64,000 nucleotides of DNA from Acinetobacter higginsii (GTDB lineage: Bacteria; Pseudomonadota; Gammaproteobacteria; Pseudomonadales; Moraxellaceae). Position 1 is the first letter of the stretch; each line of letters begins with the position of its first letter. Below, piece by piece: positions 48,054 through 58,273 of this stretch. The notes under the pieces were generated by a model. That model searched no databases. It saw nothing but the letters and a program-made list of their open reading frames with translations, and was not told where the DNA came from. The DNA is taken from NCBI RefSeq assembly GCF_000369525.1, contig NZ_KB850070.1:271568-335567 (forward strand), written 5' to 3'. The translations under genes were made by a program, and so were the position numbers.

Positions 48054-49520
48054 ATGTCTATCTTTGTCCGTATCTGGTTTTTCTTTAGCTTGGTGGTGGT
48101 ACTCAGTCTAGGCTTTATCGCCTATACCCTGACTCAACAAGTGAAACCCAATGTACGACAAGTGGTTGAAGACACCCTCGCTGAAAACGCCAATATTATT
48201 GCCCAACTGATTGCGGAAGATGTCTATCAACATCAGGTGGATACGCCCGAATTTGATCAAAAAATTCAGGCAGCATTATCTCGTCAACTGAATGCCACCA
48301 TTTGGCAGCATCGCAAAAAACAGATTAACCAGCAACTGTACATTACCGATCCCAAAGGCATCGTGATTTATGATTCTGAAGGACAAGCCGTTGGGCAAGA
48401 TTATTCCAAATGGAATGATGTCTATTTAACACTGCGTGGTAAATACGGTGCACGTTCGACCGCCACCAATCCCTATGACCGCAATAGCAGTGTCATGCAT
48501 ATTGCAGCACCGATTATTTATCAACAGCAATTGCTCGGCGTGGTCAGTATTGGTAAACCGAACCAGTCGGTACAACCCTATATCGAACGTGCTGAGCAAC
48601 AACTGATTTATCAAGCCCTCTGGATTGCAGCACTCAGCCTGCTCTTGGCTAGTATGGTGGCCTATTGGCTAAGACATAGTATTGATCGGGTTCGACGCTA
48701 TGCACAGGCATTGGCACCAGTGAATCAGGCACCTTTCTTTTATTCCGCTAAAGAACTCAACCAAGTGACTCAGGCACTGAGTGAAATGCGCGAAAAACTA
48801 GAAGATCGTGGCTATGTGGAGAACTATGTCAACACACTTACCCATGAACTCAAAAGCCCGCTCACCGCCATTCAAGCCAGTGCTGAACTATTACAAGATG
48901 ATATCCCTCTAGCTGATCAGCAACAGTTTGCCCATCATATCATCCAGCAAAGCCAGCGTTTGCAATCCTTGATTGAACGAATGTTGTTATTAACACGACT
49001 CGAAAAAAATCAACATGTTTTAGAGTTTCAAAACTTAGACCTGAACGAGCTCATTCAACAATGCTTTCAGCAACAACATAGTGCTTTGCAGCTGAAACAG
49101 ATCCAAATACAACTTGATCTCCCCCAACACTGTGCAATCCACGCCGATCCATTTTGGCTGAAACAAGCGCTGAATAATCTCTTAGATAACGCCAGAGACT
49201 TCTGCCCGCCACAGGGGAAAATCGCAGTTCAAGTTCAGCAAGACCCAACCCATCAAAGCATCACTTTGTTGTTTTTTAATGAGGGCGATGCAATTCCTGA
49301 ATATGCCTTAAACCGTGTATTTGAGACTTATTTTTCACTGCCTCGTCCGCATAATCAGCAACGCAGTACTGGCATTGGGCTCAGTATCGTCAAACAAATT
49401 ATTCAGCAGCACCACGGTCAGATTCGTATCCAGAATATTGAAGCGAATCGCCTCGACTTCTTAGCAACCCATCAATCTGGTGTGCTCTTGACCCTCACAC
49501 TTCACACAAACTTCACTTAA
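48054..49520 (+). CDS. creC: Sensor histidine kinase CreC
   Basis: 488 aa. First helix at residues 5-25, periplasmic sensor (about 30-185), second helix (ALWIAALSLLLASMVAYWL), HAMP-like linker, H-box LTHELKSPLTAIQ, N-box LKQALNNLLDNARDF and G2 box STGIGLSIVK. It is encoded between creB and creD as in E. coli. The 3' end carries the cre-tag for creD. Confidence 0.9.
   Translation: MSIFVRIWFFFSLVVVLSLGFIAYTLTQQVKPNVRQVVEDTLAENANIIAQLIAEDVYQHQVDTPEFDQKIQAALSRQLNATIWQHRKKQINQQLYITDPKGIVIYDSEGQAVGQDYSKWNDVYLTLRGKYGARSTATNPYDRNSSVMHIAAPIIYQQQLLGVVSIGKPNQSVQPYIERAEQQLIYQALWIAALSLLLASMVAYWLRHSIDRVRRYAQALAPVNQAPFFYSAKELNQVTQALSEMREKLEDRGYVENYVNTLTHELKSPLTAIQASAELLQDDIPLADQQQFAHHIIQQSQRLQSLIERMLLLTRLEKNQHVLEFQNLDLNELIQQCFQQQHSALQLKQIQIQLDLPQHCAIHADPFWLKQALNNLLDNARDFCPPQGKIAVQVQQDPTHQSITLLFFNEGDAIPEYALNRVFETYFSLPRPHNQQRSTGIGLSIVKQIIQQHHGQIRIQNIEANRLDFLATHQSGVLLTLTLHTNFT
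49501..49516 (+). promoter_or_regulatory. cre-tag (CreB binding site) upstream of creD
   Basis: Perfect match to the CreB consensus, two direct TTCAC repeats separated by 6 bp (ACAAAC). It overlaps the last codons of creC and lies 62 bases before the creD start. Confidence 0.8.
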
Positions 49521-49577
49521 GCTTCAAACCGAACTCATCCGAAGCGCATCTCGCATATAGATACTGGTCATATCCTA

Positions 49578-50993
49578 ATGACCATGGAATTTCATATGCG
49601 TCGCAATTTTATCAATCTTAAAATCGGAGCCATTCTGTTCCTGATTTTGATTTTTTATATTGGTTTGTTTTTTATTTCGAGCTTGGTCTCAGAACGCCAA
49701 AGCTATCAACAACAAGTCATTCATGACATCGCCAACGAACAAATTCGTCCACAACAAATTGTTGCACCTTATTTAAAACTACCCTATCAAGTACAAACCA
49801 CCTGTACCGATGAACAAAAGAAAAGCTATACCTGTACGCAAACCCTATTTGTCGCTATCGGGGCTGAAACGACCGACTGGAGTGCACAATTTAAGGTTTC
49901 GGACAGTACCTATAGACGCAATATTTATAAAGCGATCAGCTATCAGAACTCGATGTCAGGCAAAGGTACATTCAAGGCCATCGATAACGAAGCAAAACGT
50001 GATTATCGATGGGAACAGGCTGAAATTATTTTTCCAATCCAAGATGCGCGTGGGCTGAATGCCAAACCAATCTTCAATATTGATGGCAAGGCCTATAAGT
50101 TCGACTTTTCAGAACAAAGCCAAGGACAACGCGGTTTTGACCTGATGCACCTGACAGCGAAGCAGTACCCTGAACTGGTGCAAAAGTTCCAACAGGGTTT
50201 TAAGTTTGGCCTACAATTCGAGCTTGAAGGACTCAGTGAATTCAGCTTCATTCCGACCAGTTATGAAATGACCTATCAAGCCACGGGCAACTGGGGCGAT
50301 GTTAAATATGATGGGCAAAGCCTACCCTTTAAAAAATCCAGTGAAAAACACCAATTTCAAGCAGACTGGAAAAATATCGCACTGGGTAAACGTAATTTAG
50401 AAAATGTGTCATTGTGCGAAAATAGCCAGTGCTTTTATAAAATTTTAAATGCTCAAGATCCTGTACCAACAGCAGCGGTAGAAACATACGATACAGGCAC
50501 CCCAGCAAATATCTCTGGTATTTCCACTCAATTCCTAGAACCTGTCAATATCTATACCCAAACCGATCGTGCCATTAAATACGGTGTGATGGTGATCATC
50601 ATTACCTTTGGTTGCTTCTTCCTGTTTGAAGTCTTAAAACAACTCAAAATCCATCCTGTGCAATATGCCTTGGTTGCGATGGCACAAGGTGTATTCTTCG
50701 TGTTGTTACTTTCGATCAGTGAATATTACGCCTTTGCATTCGCCTATCTAGCGGCAGCAATCGCTTGTGTCGGTCTCATCACATGGTATTTATATTTTGT
50801 AGTCAAAGGGATTAAGCCTGCGCTGTTATTCGGGATTTTATTGGGTGTGCTCTACGGCATGATGTATCTGTTACTGCAATCCAGCGGTAAGACCTTCTTA
50901 TTTGGCTCCATCCTGTCCTTCATCCTGATTGCCTGCGTGATGTTCATCACCCGTCATGTCAACTGGTATCAATCCGAACAACCAAGCCAATAA
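49578..50993 (+). CDS. creD: Inner-membrane protein CreD
   Basis: 471 aa. One N-terminal helix (IGAILFLILIFYIGLFFISSLV), a large periplasmic domain (about 40-335) and a C-terminal block of five or six helices. This is the CreD layout; CreD is induced by CreBC and affects envelope integrity and beta-lactam response. Met1 at 49578 and Met7 at 49596 are both possible starts. A terminator follows. Confidence 0.9.
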   Translation: MTMEFHMRRNFINLKIGAILFLILIFYIGLFFISSLVSERQSYQQQVIHDIANEQIRPQQIVAPYLKLPYQVQTTCTDEQKKSYTCTQTLFVAIGAETTDWSAQFKVSDSTYRRNIYKAISYQNSMSGKGTFKAIDNEAKRDYRWEQAEIIFPIQDARGLNAKPIFNIDGKAYKFDFSEQSQGQRGFDLMHLTAKQYPELVQKFQQGFKFGLQFELEGLSEFSFIPTSYEMTYQATGNWGDVKYDGQSLPFKKSSEKHQFQADWKNIALGKRNLENVSLCENSQCFYKILNAQDPVPTAAVETYDTGTPANISGISTQFLEPVNIYTQTDRAIKYGVMVIIITFGCFFLFEVLKQLKIHPVQYALVAMAQGVFFVLLLSISEYYAFAFAYLAAAIACVGLITWYLYFVVKGIKPALLFGILLGVLYGMMYLLLQSSGKTFLFGSILSFILIACVMFITRHVNWYQSEQPSQ

Positions 50994-50999
50994 AAAAAC

Positions 51000-51030
51000 A
51001 TAGGGGCGAAGTAATGTCTTCGCCTCTTTT
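51000..51030 (+). terminator. Terminator after creD
   Basis: Stem AGGGGCGAAG / CTTCGCCTCT (one G-U pair) with a 6-nt loop and TTTT. Confidence 0.8.
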
Positions 51031-51055
51031 CACGGCATTGATCAGGAATAAAACC

Positions 51056-51259
51056 ATGTACCCAACGACTTATTTAGCGTTAAAGCAACTTAAACAGCTA
51101 TGCCCTTTACATAGCTCGATTGCAAGCTGTCTGAATCAATTACGACAGGCCAAAATCCAGTTTTTGAATCTGGGAAATATTATTATTTGCCCACAACAAC
51201 GCTGCATTTTGGTTTTTAAACATCGTAACTTAATGGAAATAGAAACTTTTTTAGCCTGA
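51056..51259 (+). CDS. Possible small protein
   Basis: 67 aa from ATG at 51056, with AGGA nine bases upstream. Composition is ordinary for a folded small protein (MYPTTYLALKQLKQLCPLHS, then beta-like IQFLNLGNIIICPQQRCILVF) and there are four cysteines. The frame is open upstream to 51014, but that start lies inside the creD terminator. No family is recognised. Confidence 0.45.
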   Translation: MYPTTYLALKQLKQLCPLHSSIASCLNQLRQAKIQFLNLGNIIICPQQRCILVFKHRNLMEIETFLA

Positions 51260-51333
51260 TTTATAGAAAATTACATTGCAGCTGAATGGCATCAAGTACA
51301 ATCCCCACTATACTTTTCGATTTGGGAATCACT

Positions 51334-51690
51334 ATGTCTGTGCAACGCCTTCATGTCACATCACGTTATTGCGAAGTTGCAATTTCAGGAAATCTTGTTC
51401 ATTTAGCAGGTCAATTGGCTGATGATACCAGCGTTGATGTAACCGCACAGACACAGCAGACCTTAGATAATATTGATCGTTTATTGGCAGAAGCAGGTAC
51501 AGATAAAACCCATATTTTATCTGTACTGATCTTTTTAAAAGACATCGAAAAAGATTATGCAGCCATGAATGCAGTATGGGATGCATGGATTGCTGAGGGA
51601 CATCCCCCAGCACGTACCTGTGTCGAATCTAAACTCTACACACCTGATGTTTTGGTTGAAATGACAGTCACTGCGGTTCGCCCAAATTAA
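51334..51690 (+). CDS. RidA-family protein
   Basis: 118 aa. RidA proteins deaminate reactive enamine/imine intermediates. HLAGQLADD, the central TLDNIDRLLAEAGTDKTHIL and the C-terminal ARTCVESKLYTPDVLVEMTVTAV (with the substrate-binding Arg) mark the family. A GGGA Shine-Dalgarno supports the ATG at 51334 over an in-frame start 48 bases upstream. Converges with the DUF2726 gene, overlapping it by 4 bp. Confidence 0.88.
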   Translation: MSVQRLHVTSRYCEVAISGNLVHLAGQLADDTSVDVTAQTQQTLDNIDRLLAEAGTDKTHILSVLIFLKDIEKDYAAMNAVWDAWIAEGHPPARTCVESKLYTPDVLVEMTVTAVRPN

Positions 51691-52229
51691 TAAGATTTAA
51701 ATGCGAATTCATTATATTTCATCATTCGATCTGCTTTAGGCAGCGACATTGATGCTGAGGTACCTGCCGCTGAAATAGCGGTAGGCTCAAACAAATCAGG
51801 CACTAAATCCTCTCTGAGCTCCTGTTCAGTCGGAATGCTGCTATAACGCAGTACACGATAGCCTGCCAATTCAAGTAAGCTATCTTGATAATGCTTTTGA
51901 TGCAGGCGGTTCACATAAGATTCGTCAGCAATCTCAATAATCGCAAGCACTTGATGCTGCTGATCTAAAATGACGAAATCTGCAACTAAACCTTGATACT
52001 TCCGACGTGTGTGCGCAAATTTAGTGGTCAGTAAAGCATCAAAAGACACATGCGCCAACACGGTATGACGTGGTAATACAGCTTGTAAACGCATCAAGGT
52101 AATTTGCTCCGCAATATTTAAAATACCACGGCGTTTTAATGGACTGTCCTGACGCCTATTTTGTTGTAAGCGACGAAGTGCAAGTGCTGTGATTAACAGC
52201 AACCCAACTGTTGTTATAAAATAATACAT
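51687..52229 (-). CDS. DUF2726-domain protein, membrane-anchored
   Basis: 180 aa with an N-terminal helix (YYFITTVGLLLITALAL) followed by a DUF2726 domain: LVADFVILDQQHQVLAIIEIADESY and LLELAGYRVLRYSS. The acidic residues and fold resemble restriction-endonuclease-like nucleases, but activity is not shown for the family. Its 3' end overlaps the RidA gene by 4 bp on the opposite strand. Confidence 0.8.
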   Translation of the reverse strand: MYYFITTVGLLLITALALRRLQQNRRQDSPLKRRGILNIAEQITLMRLQAVLPRHTVLAHVSFDALLTTKFAHTRRKYQGLVADFVILDQQHQVLAIIEIADESYVNRLHQKHYQDSLLELAGYRVLRYSSIPTEQELREDLVPDLFEPTAISAAGTSASMSLPKADRMMKYNEFAFKSY

Positions 52230-52532
52230 TTCTAACTAATCCCTTTAGATTTTTTATAATCATTTGGCTTTATGCCAATTTTTTTAATCAAGAACATCGA
52301 TAGCAAAGTCATTTTGCAGTGCAAACTTAAGTTTTTTAATCGTGTTTTCCTAGACGACCAAAGTCGTAATAGCCCTCTGCACTTTATTTATAATCATTCG
52401 TTTGCCAAGATTCAAGTCGTTATTGTCAGTTTATGTTTCTATGAGCGATAGTTTTACGATCAAATTGTGATCACATAATAATTTAGGCATAAAAAAGAAG
52501 GCATGAACTCTCATGCCTTCTTCAATACCCAA
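52230..52532. other. 303-bp gap between the DUF2726 and ygiQ genes
   Basis: Upstream region of the DUF2726 gene and the ygiQ terminator (52494-52527). No other feature seen. Confidence 0.6.
52494..52527 (-). terminator. Terminator downstream of ygiQ
   Basis: Eleven-bp or longer stem AGAAGGCATGA / TCATGCCTTCT with a 3-5-nt loop and T-run on the minus strand. Confidence 0.85.
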
Positions 52533-54914
52533 TTAACGAGGTGCTTTGGTTTTAGACTTTGGTTTTCCTGAAAATGGTCTTTTCTCACCCGTTTCACGTG
52601 GCGGTAAACCATTATGTTGCGTCAATAGCTGCCCTTTTTGCGGACGCTGTTGACCTGACGGTGAACGAGACTGGCCTTGACCACGTTTTGCAGAATCCCC
52701 TGCGACAGACGAATTCTTCTTACGTGCCGATTTATATTCACCTTCAGCGGTACCTTGCGGCTGATAAGTCGGAATCAAATGCTGTTTTGAGTTACCAATC
52801 AGGTCCGCACGTCCCATTTCCTTCAAGGCTTCACGCAACAAAGGCCAGTTATTTGGATCATGGTAACGCAAGAAAGCTTTGTGCAAACGGCGACGTTTTT
52901 CACCTTTCACAATATCCACATTTTCCGTATAGCGTGCCACTTTAGACAGCGGATTCTTGCCTGAATAATACATCGTAGTCGCAGTGGCCATTGGCGATGG
53001 ATAGAAGGTCTGTACCTGATCGGCACGGAAACCATTTTTCTTCAACCAAATTGCCAAGTTCATCATGTCGTAATCGGTGGTACCCGGATGTGCAGCAATA
53101 AAGTACGGAATTAAATACTGCTCCTTACCTGCTTCCTTACTGAAACGCTCAAACATTTGCTTAAAGCGATCATAAGTCCCGATGCCGGGTTTCATCATCT
53201 TGGATAATGGGCCATTTTCAGTATGCTCAGGCGCAATTTTCAGGTAACCACCAACATGGTGCTGTACCAATTCTTTGACATATTCAGGGTTCAGTACGGC
53301 CAAGTCATAACGCAGACCCGAACCAATCAGAATTTTCTTCACCCCTTTGATTTCACGGGCTTTACGATAAAGCTGAACCAAAGGTGCATGGTCGGTATGT
53401 AAGTTTTGACACACACCCGGATATACACAGGATGGTTTACGGCAGTTCTTTTCAATTTCAGGATCATTACAGTGCAAACGATACATGTTTGCCGTTGGGC
53501 CACCTAAATCCGAAATAATTCCAGTAAAGTTTGGCGCTGTATCACGGATTTTTTCAATTTCACGTAAAATTGAATCTTCGGAACGGTTTTGAATAATACG
53601 ACCTTCATGTTCGGTAATCGAGCAGAAAGTACAACCACCGAAACAGCCACGCATGATATTGACCGAGAATTTGATCATATCAAAGGCAGGAAAACGTGCA
53701 TTCGCATATGACGGATGCGGTAAACGTGCATAAGGTAAATCAAAGACGTAGTCCATTTCCTCAGTGGTCAAAGGAATTGGCGGTGGGTTGATCCAGACAT
53801 CACGCTCACCGTGACGCTGCACCAAGGCACGTGCATTACCGGGGTTGGTTTCCAGATGCAAAATACGGTTGGCATGGGCATAAAGCACCTGATCATCCGC
53901 AACTTCTTCAAAAGAAGGCAAACGGATCACAGCCAACTCACGTGGCGGTAATTTATGTTTAATCGCTTTGGATGGCGCAGGCTTTAACTGCACAATTTGG
54001 GTATCTGGATCGAGCTGATCGCCTTCACGTACAATTGGATTGGCAACGATTTCTTTTTGGAAGTTTTGATACTGTGCCAGTGAGTTACCTTTTTCTTTTT
54101 CAACTTCACAGCCATCAATGTCTTCAGTCATGACATAGGGGTTGATAATTTGATCAACACGACCAATGGTATCAACATCGTTACTGGCGATTTCAACGAA
54201 TTTTGCTTTCGATTTTTTATTATGTTTATTGATAATAAATGCAGTACCACGAACATCGGTAATCTCGTGGACTTTTTCACCTTTGGCTAAACGATGCATT
54301 ACGTCAATAATGGCACGCTCGCCATTGCCATACATCAACAAATCAGCTTTAGAGTCCATCAAAATTGAGCGACGAACTTTGTCTGACCAATAGTCATAAT
54401 GTGCGATACGACGTAAGCTGCCTTCAATCCCACCAAGTAAGACTGGAACGTCTGGAAAAGCCTCACGGCAACGCTGACAGTAAACCGTTGCTGCACGATC
54501 TGGACGCTTATTTGCTTCATTATTTGGTGAGTACGCATCATCAGAGCGGATTTTACGATCTGCCGTATAACGGTTGATCATTGAATCCATGTTCCCTGCA
54601 GTCACACCCCATGCAATGGTTGGCTTACCTAAAACGCGGAAGCTCTCGACATTGGTCCAATCAGGTTGCGCAATGATTCCGACACGGAAGCCTTGTGCTT
54701 CAAGTACTCGCCCAATCACACCTGATACAAAAGATGGATGGTCAATATAAGCATCGCCACAAACTAAAATAAAGTCACATGCATCCCAGCCGAGTAGATC
54801 CATTTCTTCTCGTGACATCGGCAAAAATGGTGCGGGTTCAAAACACGACGCCCAATATTTGTCGTAATCAAACAGCGCTTTAGGCGCAGTCTGCATGGTA
54901 TAGGCAGTAGACAT
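52533..54914 (-). CDS. YgiQ-family radical SAM protein
   Basis: 793 aa. N-terminal UPF0313 domain ([25 protein letters not shown]), then the radical SAM cluster [16 protein letters not shown] near residue 425 whose three Cys bind a 4Fe-4S cluster, then the SAM barrel. A C-terminal Lys/Arg/Gln-rich tail of about 60 residues looks disordered. The family is widespread; its reaction is not established. Single-gene unit. Confidence 0.9.
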   Translation of the reverse strand: MSTAYTMQTAPKALFDYDKYWASCFEPAPFLPMSREEMDLLGWDACDFILVCGDAYIDHPSFVSGVIGRVLEAQGFRVGIIAQPDWTNVESFRVLGKPTIAWGVTAGNMDSMINRYTADRKIRSDDAYSPNNEANKRPDRAATVYCQRCREAFPDVPVLLGGIEGSLRRIAHYDYWSDKVRRSILMDSKADLLMYGNGERAIIDVMHRLAKGEKVHEITDVRGTAFIINKHNKKSKAKFVEIASNDVDTIGRVDQIINPYVMTEDIDGCEVEKEKGNSLAQYQNFQKEIVANPIVREGDQLDPDTQIVQLKPAPSKAIKHKLPPRELAVIRLPSFEEVADDQVLYAHANRILHLETNPGNARALVQRHGERDVWINPPPIPLTTEEMDYVFDLPYARLPHPSYANARFPAFDMIKFSVNIMRGCFGGCTFCSITEHEGRIIQNRSEDSILREIEKIRDTAPNFTGIISDLGGPTANMYRLHCNDPEIEKNCRKPSCVYPGVCQNLHTDHAPLVQLYRKAREIKGVKKILIGSGLRYDLAVLNPEYVKELVQHHVGGYLKIAPEHTENGPLSKMMKPGIGTYDRFKQMFERFSKEAGKEQYLIPYFIAAHPGTTDYDMMNLAIWLKKNGFRADQVQTFYPSPMATATTMYYSGKNPLSKVARYTENVDIVKGEKRRRLHKAFLRYHDPNNWPLLREALKEMGRADLIGNSKQHLIPTYQPQGTAEGEYKSARKKNSSVAGDSAKRGQGQSRSPSGQQRPQKGQLLTQHNGLPPRETGEKRPFSGKPKSKTKAPR

Positions 54915-55118
54915 AGCTTGCGAATCTCGGCTAGCAGATGAAGGAGAGACATTTATAAGGGCTGTTGGTATTTTAACCCCTAAAATGAAAGCCGATCATT
55001 TTAACATGAATTTCATTCATTTTCCCTGTTTATAAAACATTCAGGAACAAGGGGATAACAAATTATTTGTATAAAGTTTAAGCAAAATATAAATATGAGC
55101 ATCAAACTGAAGTTTTAA

Positions 55119-55508
55119 CTAATAGGAAGCAGTACTGGTTATTCCATTTGCTCGAACCACCTCTTTGACCGTATAACCCGACTCAATATAGCCGCTACCT
55201 CCAGAAACGGTTTGACCATTCGCAAGTGTCGCTTCCAACTGATATCCACCTTCGCCCTGTACAAAGAATTGCGTTTCTATTGTCTTGTTATTTTCTAAGG
55301 GCTGGAAAAAGATCTCATGCTGCACACCTGCTGTTTGCACATGTAGCTTCAGCTGACTAATCATTTGCCCGCTGTGATTTGAGATTTGCACGTGGACTAA
55401 GGGCTGAAACCAATAATTAAAGCCCGCAGTTAAAGCACCAGCAAAAAAACTGATCATTAACGAAATAATGATTAGAAACACAATCCAGATCTGTTTAACC
55501 CTTGTCAT
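55119..55508 (-). CDS. Uncharacterised membrane-anchored protein
   Basis: 129 aa, not recognised. One N-terminal helix (IWIVFLIIISLMISFFAGAL), then a beta-rich extracytoplasmic part with GYQLEATLANGQTVSGGSGY. It lies 63 bp downstream of the MFS transporter gene on the same strand and may share its transcript. Confidence 0.65.
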   Translation of the reverse strand: MTRVKQIWIVFLIIISLMISFFAGALTAGFNYWFQPLVHVQISNHSGQMISQLKLHVQTAGVQHEIFFQPLENNKTIETQFFVQGEGGYQLEATLANGQTVSGGSGYIESGYTVKEVVRANGITSTASY

Positions 55509-55571
55509 TCTAATACTTTCATTTTTGATTTATTAAGGAAAACTCTAAGGTATAAATCATAAAAAGCAAAG

Positions 55572-56786
55572 TCAATCCGATTGCCGCATCGACAAAAATC
55601 TCAACCGCAATGCTAAAAATAACCCGAGTGCTAAAACCACAGCCACCATAAGATTAATTCCCGTCCAGCCATAGTTCTCCCAGACCAACCCACCACTACT
55701 GCCCAATAAACTCGACCCCATGTAATAGCAGAATAAATACAGCGAAGAAGCCACTGCCCGATACTGAACCGCTTGAACAGAAACCCAACTGCTGGCCGTC
55801 GAATGGGCCGCAAAAAATGAAAAGGTAAAAATTGTGAGGCCCAGTAAGATAGTCCAGAGCGATGGAATCAAGGTAATCAATAGGCCGATAATCATCATGA
55901 CCAGTAAAACTGGCAACACTTTATCGCGCCCATATTTAAAGCCCCATTGCGCGGCTTTGGGTGAACTATAAATGCCTGCCAGATAAGCAATTGAAATTAG
56001 ACCGATCCATGTTTGCGATAGATGAAACGGGGCTTCTAATAAGTGGTAACTGATATAGTTAAAGACCGTGACTAAGCAGCCCATTAGAATAAAACCTTGG
56101 GCAAATAAAATGCGTAATTTCGGGTCTTTTAGATTTTGCTCAAAGGCTGCTTTAAAACGTGAAAATCGGAATGGAAATGGTTTGAAATGCTGTGATTTGG
56201 GTAATAACAGATAGAATAAGCAGGCAATCACAAAATTCAGAAAACCAATAATATAAGTTGCCGATTGCCAAGAAATAAAATCAACCAAAACACCTGCAAT
56301 CAGACGCCCACCCATTCCGCCAATCGCGGTACCTGAGATATACAGCCCCATGGCAAAACCGATATCCTTCTGCGCAATCTCCTCTCCGATATAAGTCATC
56401 GCTACCGCAGCAACACCGCTAACAGCTAGACCAATCAAAACACGGGTACTTAGAAAAATTTCCCAGATTGGAAAAGAAGCACTAATCAGTAATAAAATCG
56501 AGACCAGAAATAAGGCAAACACCATGATGGGTTTACGCCCGAATCGATCGGAAATAAAGCCCGTGAACAATAGGCCAATAGCCAGTGCAATGGTAGAAAA
56601 AGACAGCGGAAAACTACTGTGGGTCGGAGTGACATGAAAGAATTCTGCAAAGATCGGCATCATCGGCTGTACACAGTACAACGAGGAAAATGACGCGAAA
56701 CCAGCAAAGAACAATGACCATAAAATCGCAGTAAACGATTTCGAACCATATTCAATATGGGTTGGGCGCAGCACTGATTCAGACAT
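55572..56786 (-). CDS. MFS transporter, YnfM-like
   Basis: 404 aa with 12 predicted helices. Motif A is GFISDRFGRKPIM between helices 2 and 3. The N-terminal LYCVQPMMPIFAEFFHVTPTHSSFPLSFSTIALAIGLL resembles YnfM-type drug/metabolite exporters. Substrate unknown. The 78-bp gap to the phytase-like gene upstream could allow co-transcription with it. Confidence 0.83.
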   Translation of the reverse strand: MSESVLRPTHIEYGSKSFTAILWSLFFAGFASFSSLYCVQPMMPIFAEFFHVTPTHSSFPLSFSTIALAIGLLFTGFISDRFGRKPIMVFALFLVSILLLISASFPIWEIFLSTRVLIGLAVSGVAAVAMTYIGEEIAQKDIGFAMGLYISGTAIGGMGGRLIAGVLVDFISWQSATYIIGFLNFVIACLFYLLLPKSQHFKPFPFRFSRFKAAFEQNLKDPKLRILFAQGFILMGCLVTVFNYISYHLLEAPFHLSQTWIGLISIAYLAGIYSSPKAAQWGFKYGRDKVLPVLLVMMIIGLLITLIPSLWTILLGLTIFTFSFFAAHSTASSWVSVQAVQYRAVASSLYLFCYYMGSSLLGSSGGLVWENYGWTGINLMVAVVLALGLFLALRLRFLSMRQSD

Positions 56787-56864
56787 GAGGACTCCTTATG
56801 CCCGATCAGTATACGCCTTCGACCGAAATGCGGAATGATCATTTCGGCCATTTTTATCAAATGT

Positions 56865-58121
56865 TTAAAATAATGCTTTAGGCAGGCGAATCTGAATGAT
56901 CTCATTATCATCGGCGAGTTTGGCATTGCGTCCTGATGAACCAGGGAAATTATTGTCATTCAATACTGTCAAAGTCGTGCCATTTTCAATAATCACATCT
57001 TCAATGGTTTCAAAAGGGAAGGCAAACACCTTGCCTGTACCAATATCTCCCTCACGCGCTGTGCCATACAGCCCATTTGGATTGGCAATTTTCATTAAGT
57101 CGACCAAGTCTTCGCGTGCCACCACCTGCTTCGGCTCATTGAATTTAATTCGAATCAGTTTCTTATGGCCACCGAGATTATTTTGACTCACATCGCGCTC
57201 AATAATGATGCCTTCTTTGTCATTAAACAGTTGGAAGTCGCCAATATTGGTGGCTTTACTGTCTAGTACGAACCAATAATAAACACCCGTATAGGCTTTC
57301 TTCTGCAGATCAAACTGGGAGATCAGCAGCCGACCTGTCGAGTCATTCAGCAATGGCTTTTCCAGTAGCGGATACAGGTATTTGCCATCTGGTGAAATCG
57401 CCATGCCTTCAAAACCACTACTGCGCCCCACCAATGGCTCAACATAATTGATATTGGCTTTATTCAGCTGGTTTTGCGGAGAACGTAACTCTTGGCTCGG
57501 ATTAAATGGATTTGGCAAAGCAATCGGCGCATCAAGTAAAACCCCATCTGCTGAAAAATGCAACAAGAATGGGCCAAATTCATCACCAATCCAATAGGTA
57601 CCATCCGGCGCACGTTGCATCGATTCAGGATCAAAATCCGCCCCTGTCAATAAACGTTCTGCCGTATTGCCATTCACAATCTCAAAAGGAATCCGTTTAT
57701 TTGGATCCCGTAACTGGATGAAGCTTTGTACAGAAACCTGCCCCGAACCTTTACTCTTGGTTTTAAAATCGGCTTTGATTTTATAAATGCGTAATAAGAA
57801 ATCAGCCGAATTATCCTGTGTGCCAAAACCGTTATCCGCCATGGCCATATAACTGCCATCCTCATTTTTTAAGGCAGCAGAAAAGCCTTGTACGGGTTGC
57901 CCTTTAAAGGGGGGATAGATGCCATTGGCACCACTCACCGCTTTGCCTGAATCAGGCCCAGCGGCATAAGTGGCGACAGGAAGCTTGGCGAATGAGATCA
58001 GCGTAGGTTCTGTGACTTTGTCTGTCGATGTATTCTGATCTTGGTTATTGTCATCATTATTACAGGCAGTTAAACCCAAAGCACTACAGCAGAATAAGGC
58101 CAATAAAGTTTTCTTGTTCAT
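56865..58121 (-). CDS. Esterase-like activity of phytase family lipoprotein
   Basis: 418 aa. Lipoprotein signal MNKKTLLALFCCSALGLTAC with lipobox LTAC, then an Asn/Asp/Gln-rich linker. The propeller domain has ADNGFGTQDNSADFLLRIYKI, GDEFGPFLLHF and FEGMAISPDGKYLYPLLEKPL, typical of the phytase-like esterase family. The ATG at 58121 gives the standard signal; one at 58133 is also in frame. A Pho-like array and a -10 lie just upstream, as for the other phytase-like gene at 40837. Confidence 0.85.
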   Translation of the reverse strand: MNKKTLLALFCCSALGLTACNNDDNNQDQNTSTDKVTEPTLISFAKLPVATYAAGPDSGKAVSGANGIYPPFKGQPVQGFSAALKNEDGSYMAMADNGFGTQDNSADFLLRIYKIKADFKTKSKGSGQVSVQSFIQLRDPNKRIPFEIVNGNTAERLLTGADFDPESMQRAPDGTYWIGDEFGPFLLHFSADGVLLDAPIALPNPFNPSQELRSPQNQLNKANINYVEPLVGRSSGFEGMAISPDGKYLYPLLEKPLLNDSTGRLLISQFDLQKKAYTGVYYWFVLDSKATNIGDFQLFNDKEGIIIERDVSQNNLGGHKKLIRIKFNEPKQVVAREDLVDLMKIANPNGLYGTAREGDIGTGKVFAFPFETIEDVIIENGTTLTVLNDNNFPGSSGRNAKLADDNEIIQIRLPKALF

Positions 58122-58168
58122 GGTTTTATACATTTGGTAAAAAATTAGGCAAATTTAAACAAGTTTTT

Positions 58169-58219
58169 ATGACGCTTTTACTGCAATAAAATGAAGTCTT
58201 TATGGCGAAAACATGACAA
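58169..58219 (-). promoter_or_regulatory. Pho-box-like array upstream of the phytase-family lipoprotein gene
   Basis: On the minus strand five 7-mers lie every 11 bp: TTGTCAT, TCGCCAT, ACTTCAT, TTGCAGT, GCGTCAT. Matches to CTGTCAT are 6, 4, 4, 3 and 5 of 7. The last repeat is followed after exactly 10 bp by TTAAAT, a good -10. Weaker than the array at 42674 but with the same geometry. Confidence 0.5.
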
Positions 58220-58273
58220 TGTAACGCCATGCTTGGCTCTATAAATAAAATAAACCCGCTCCATTCAATATCA

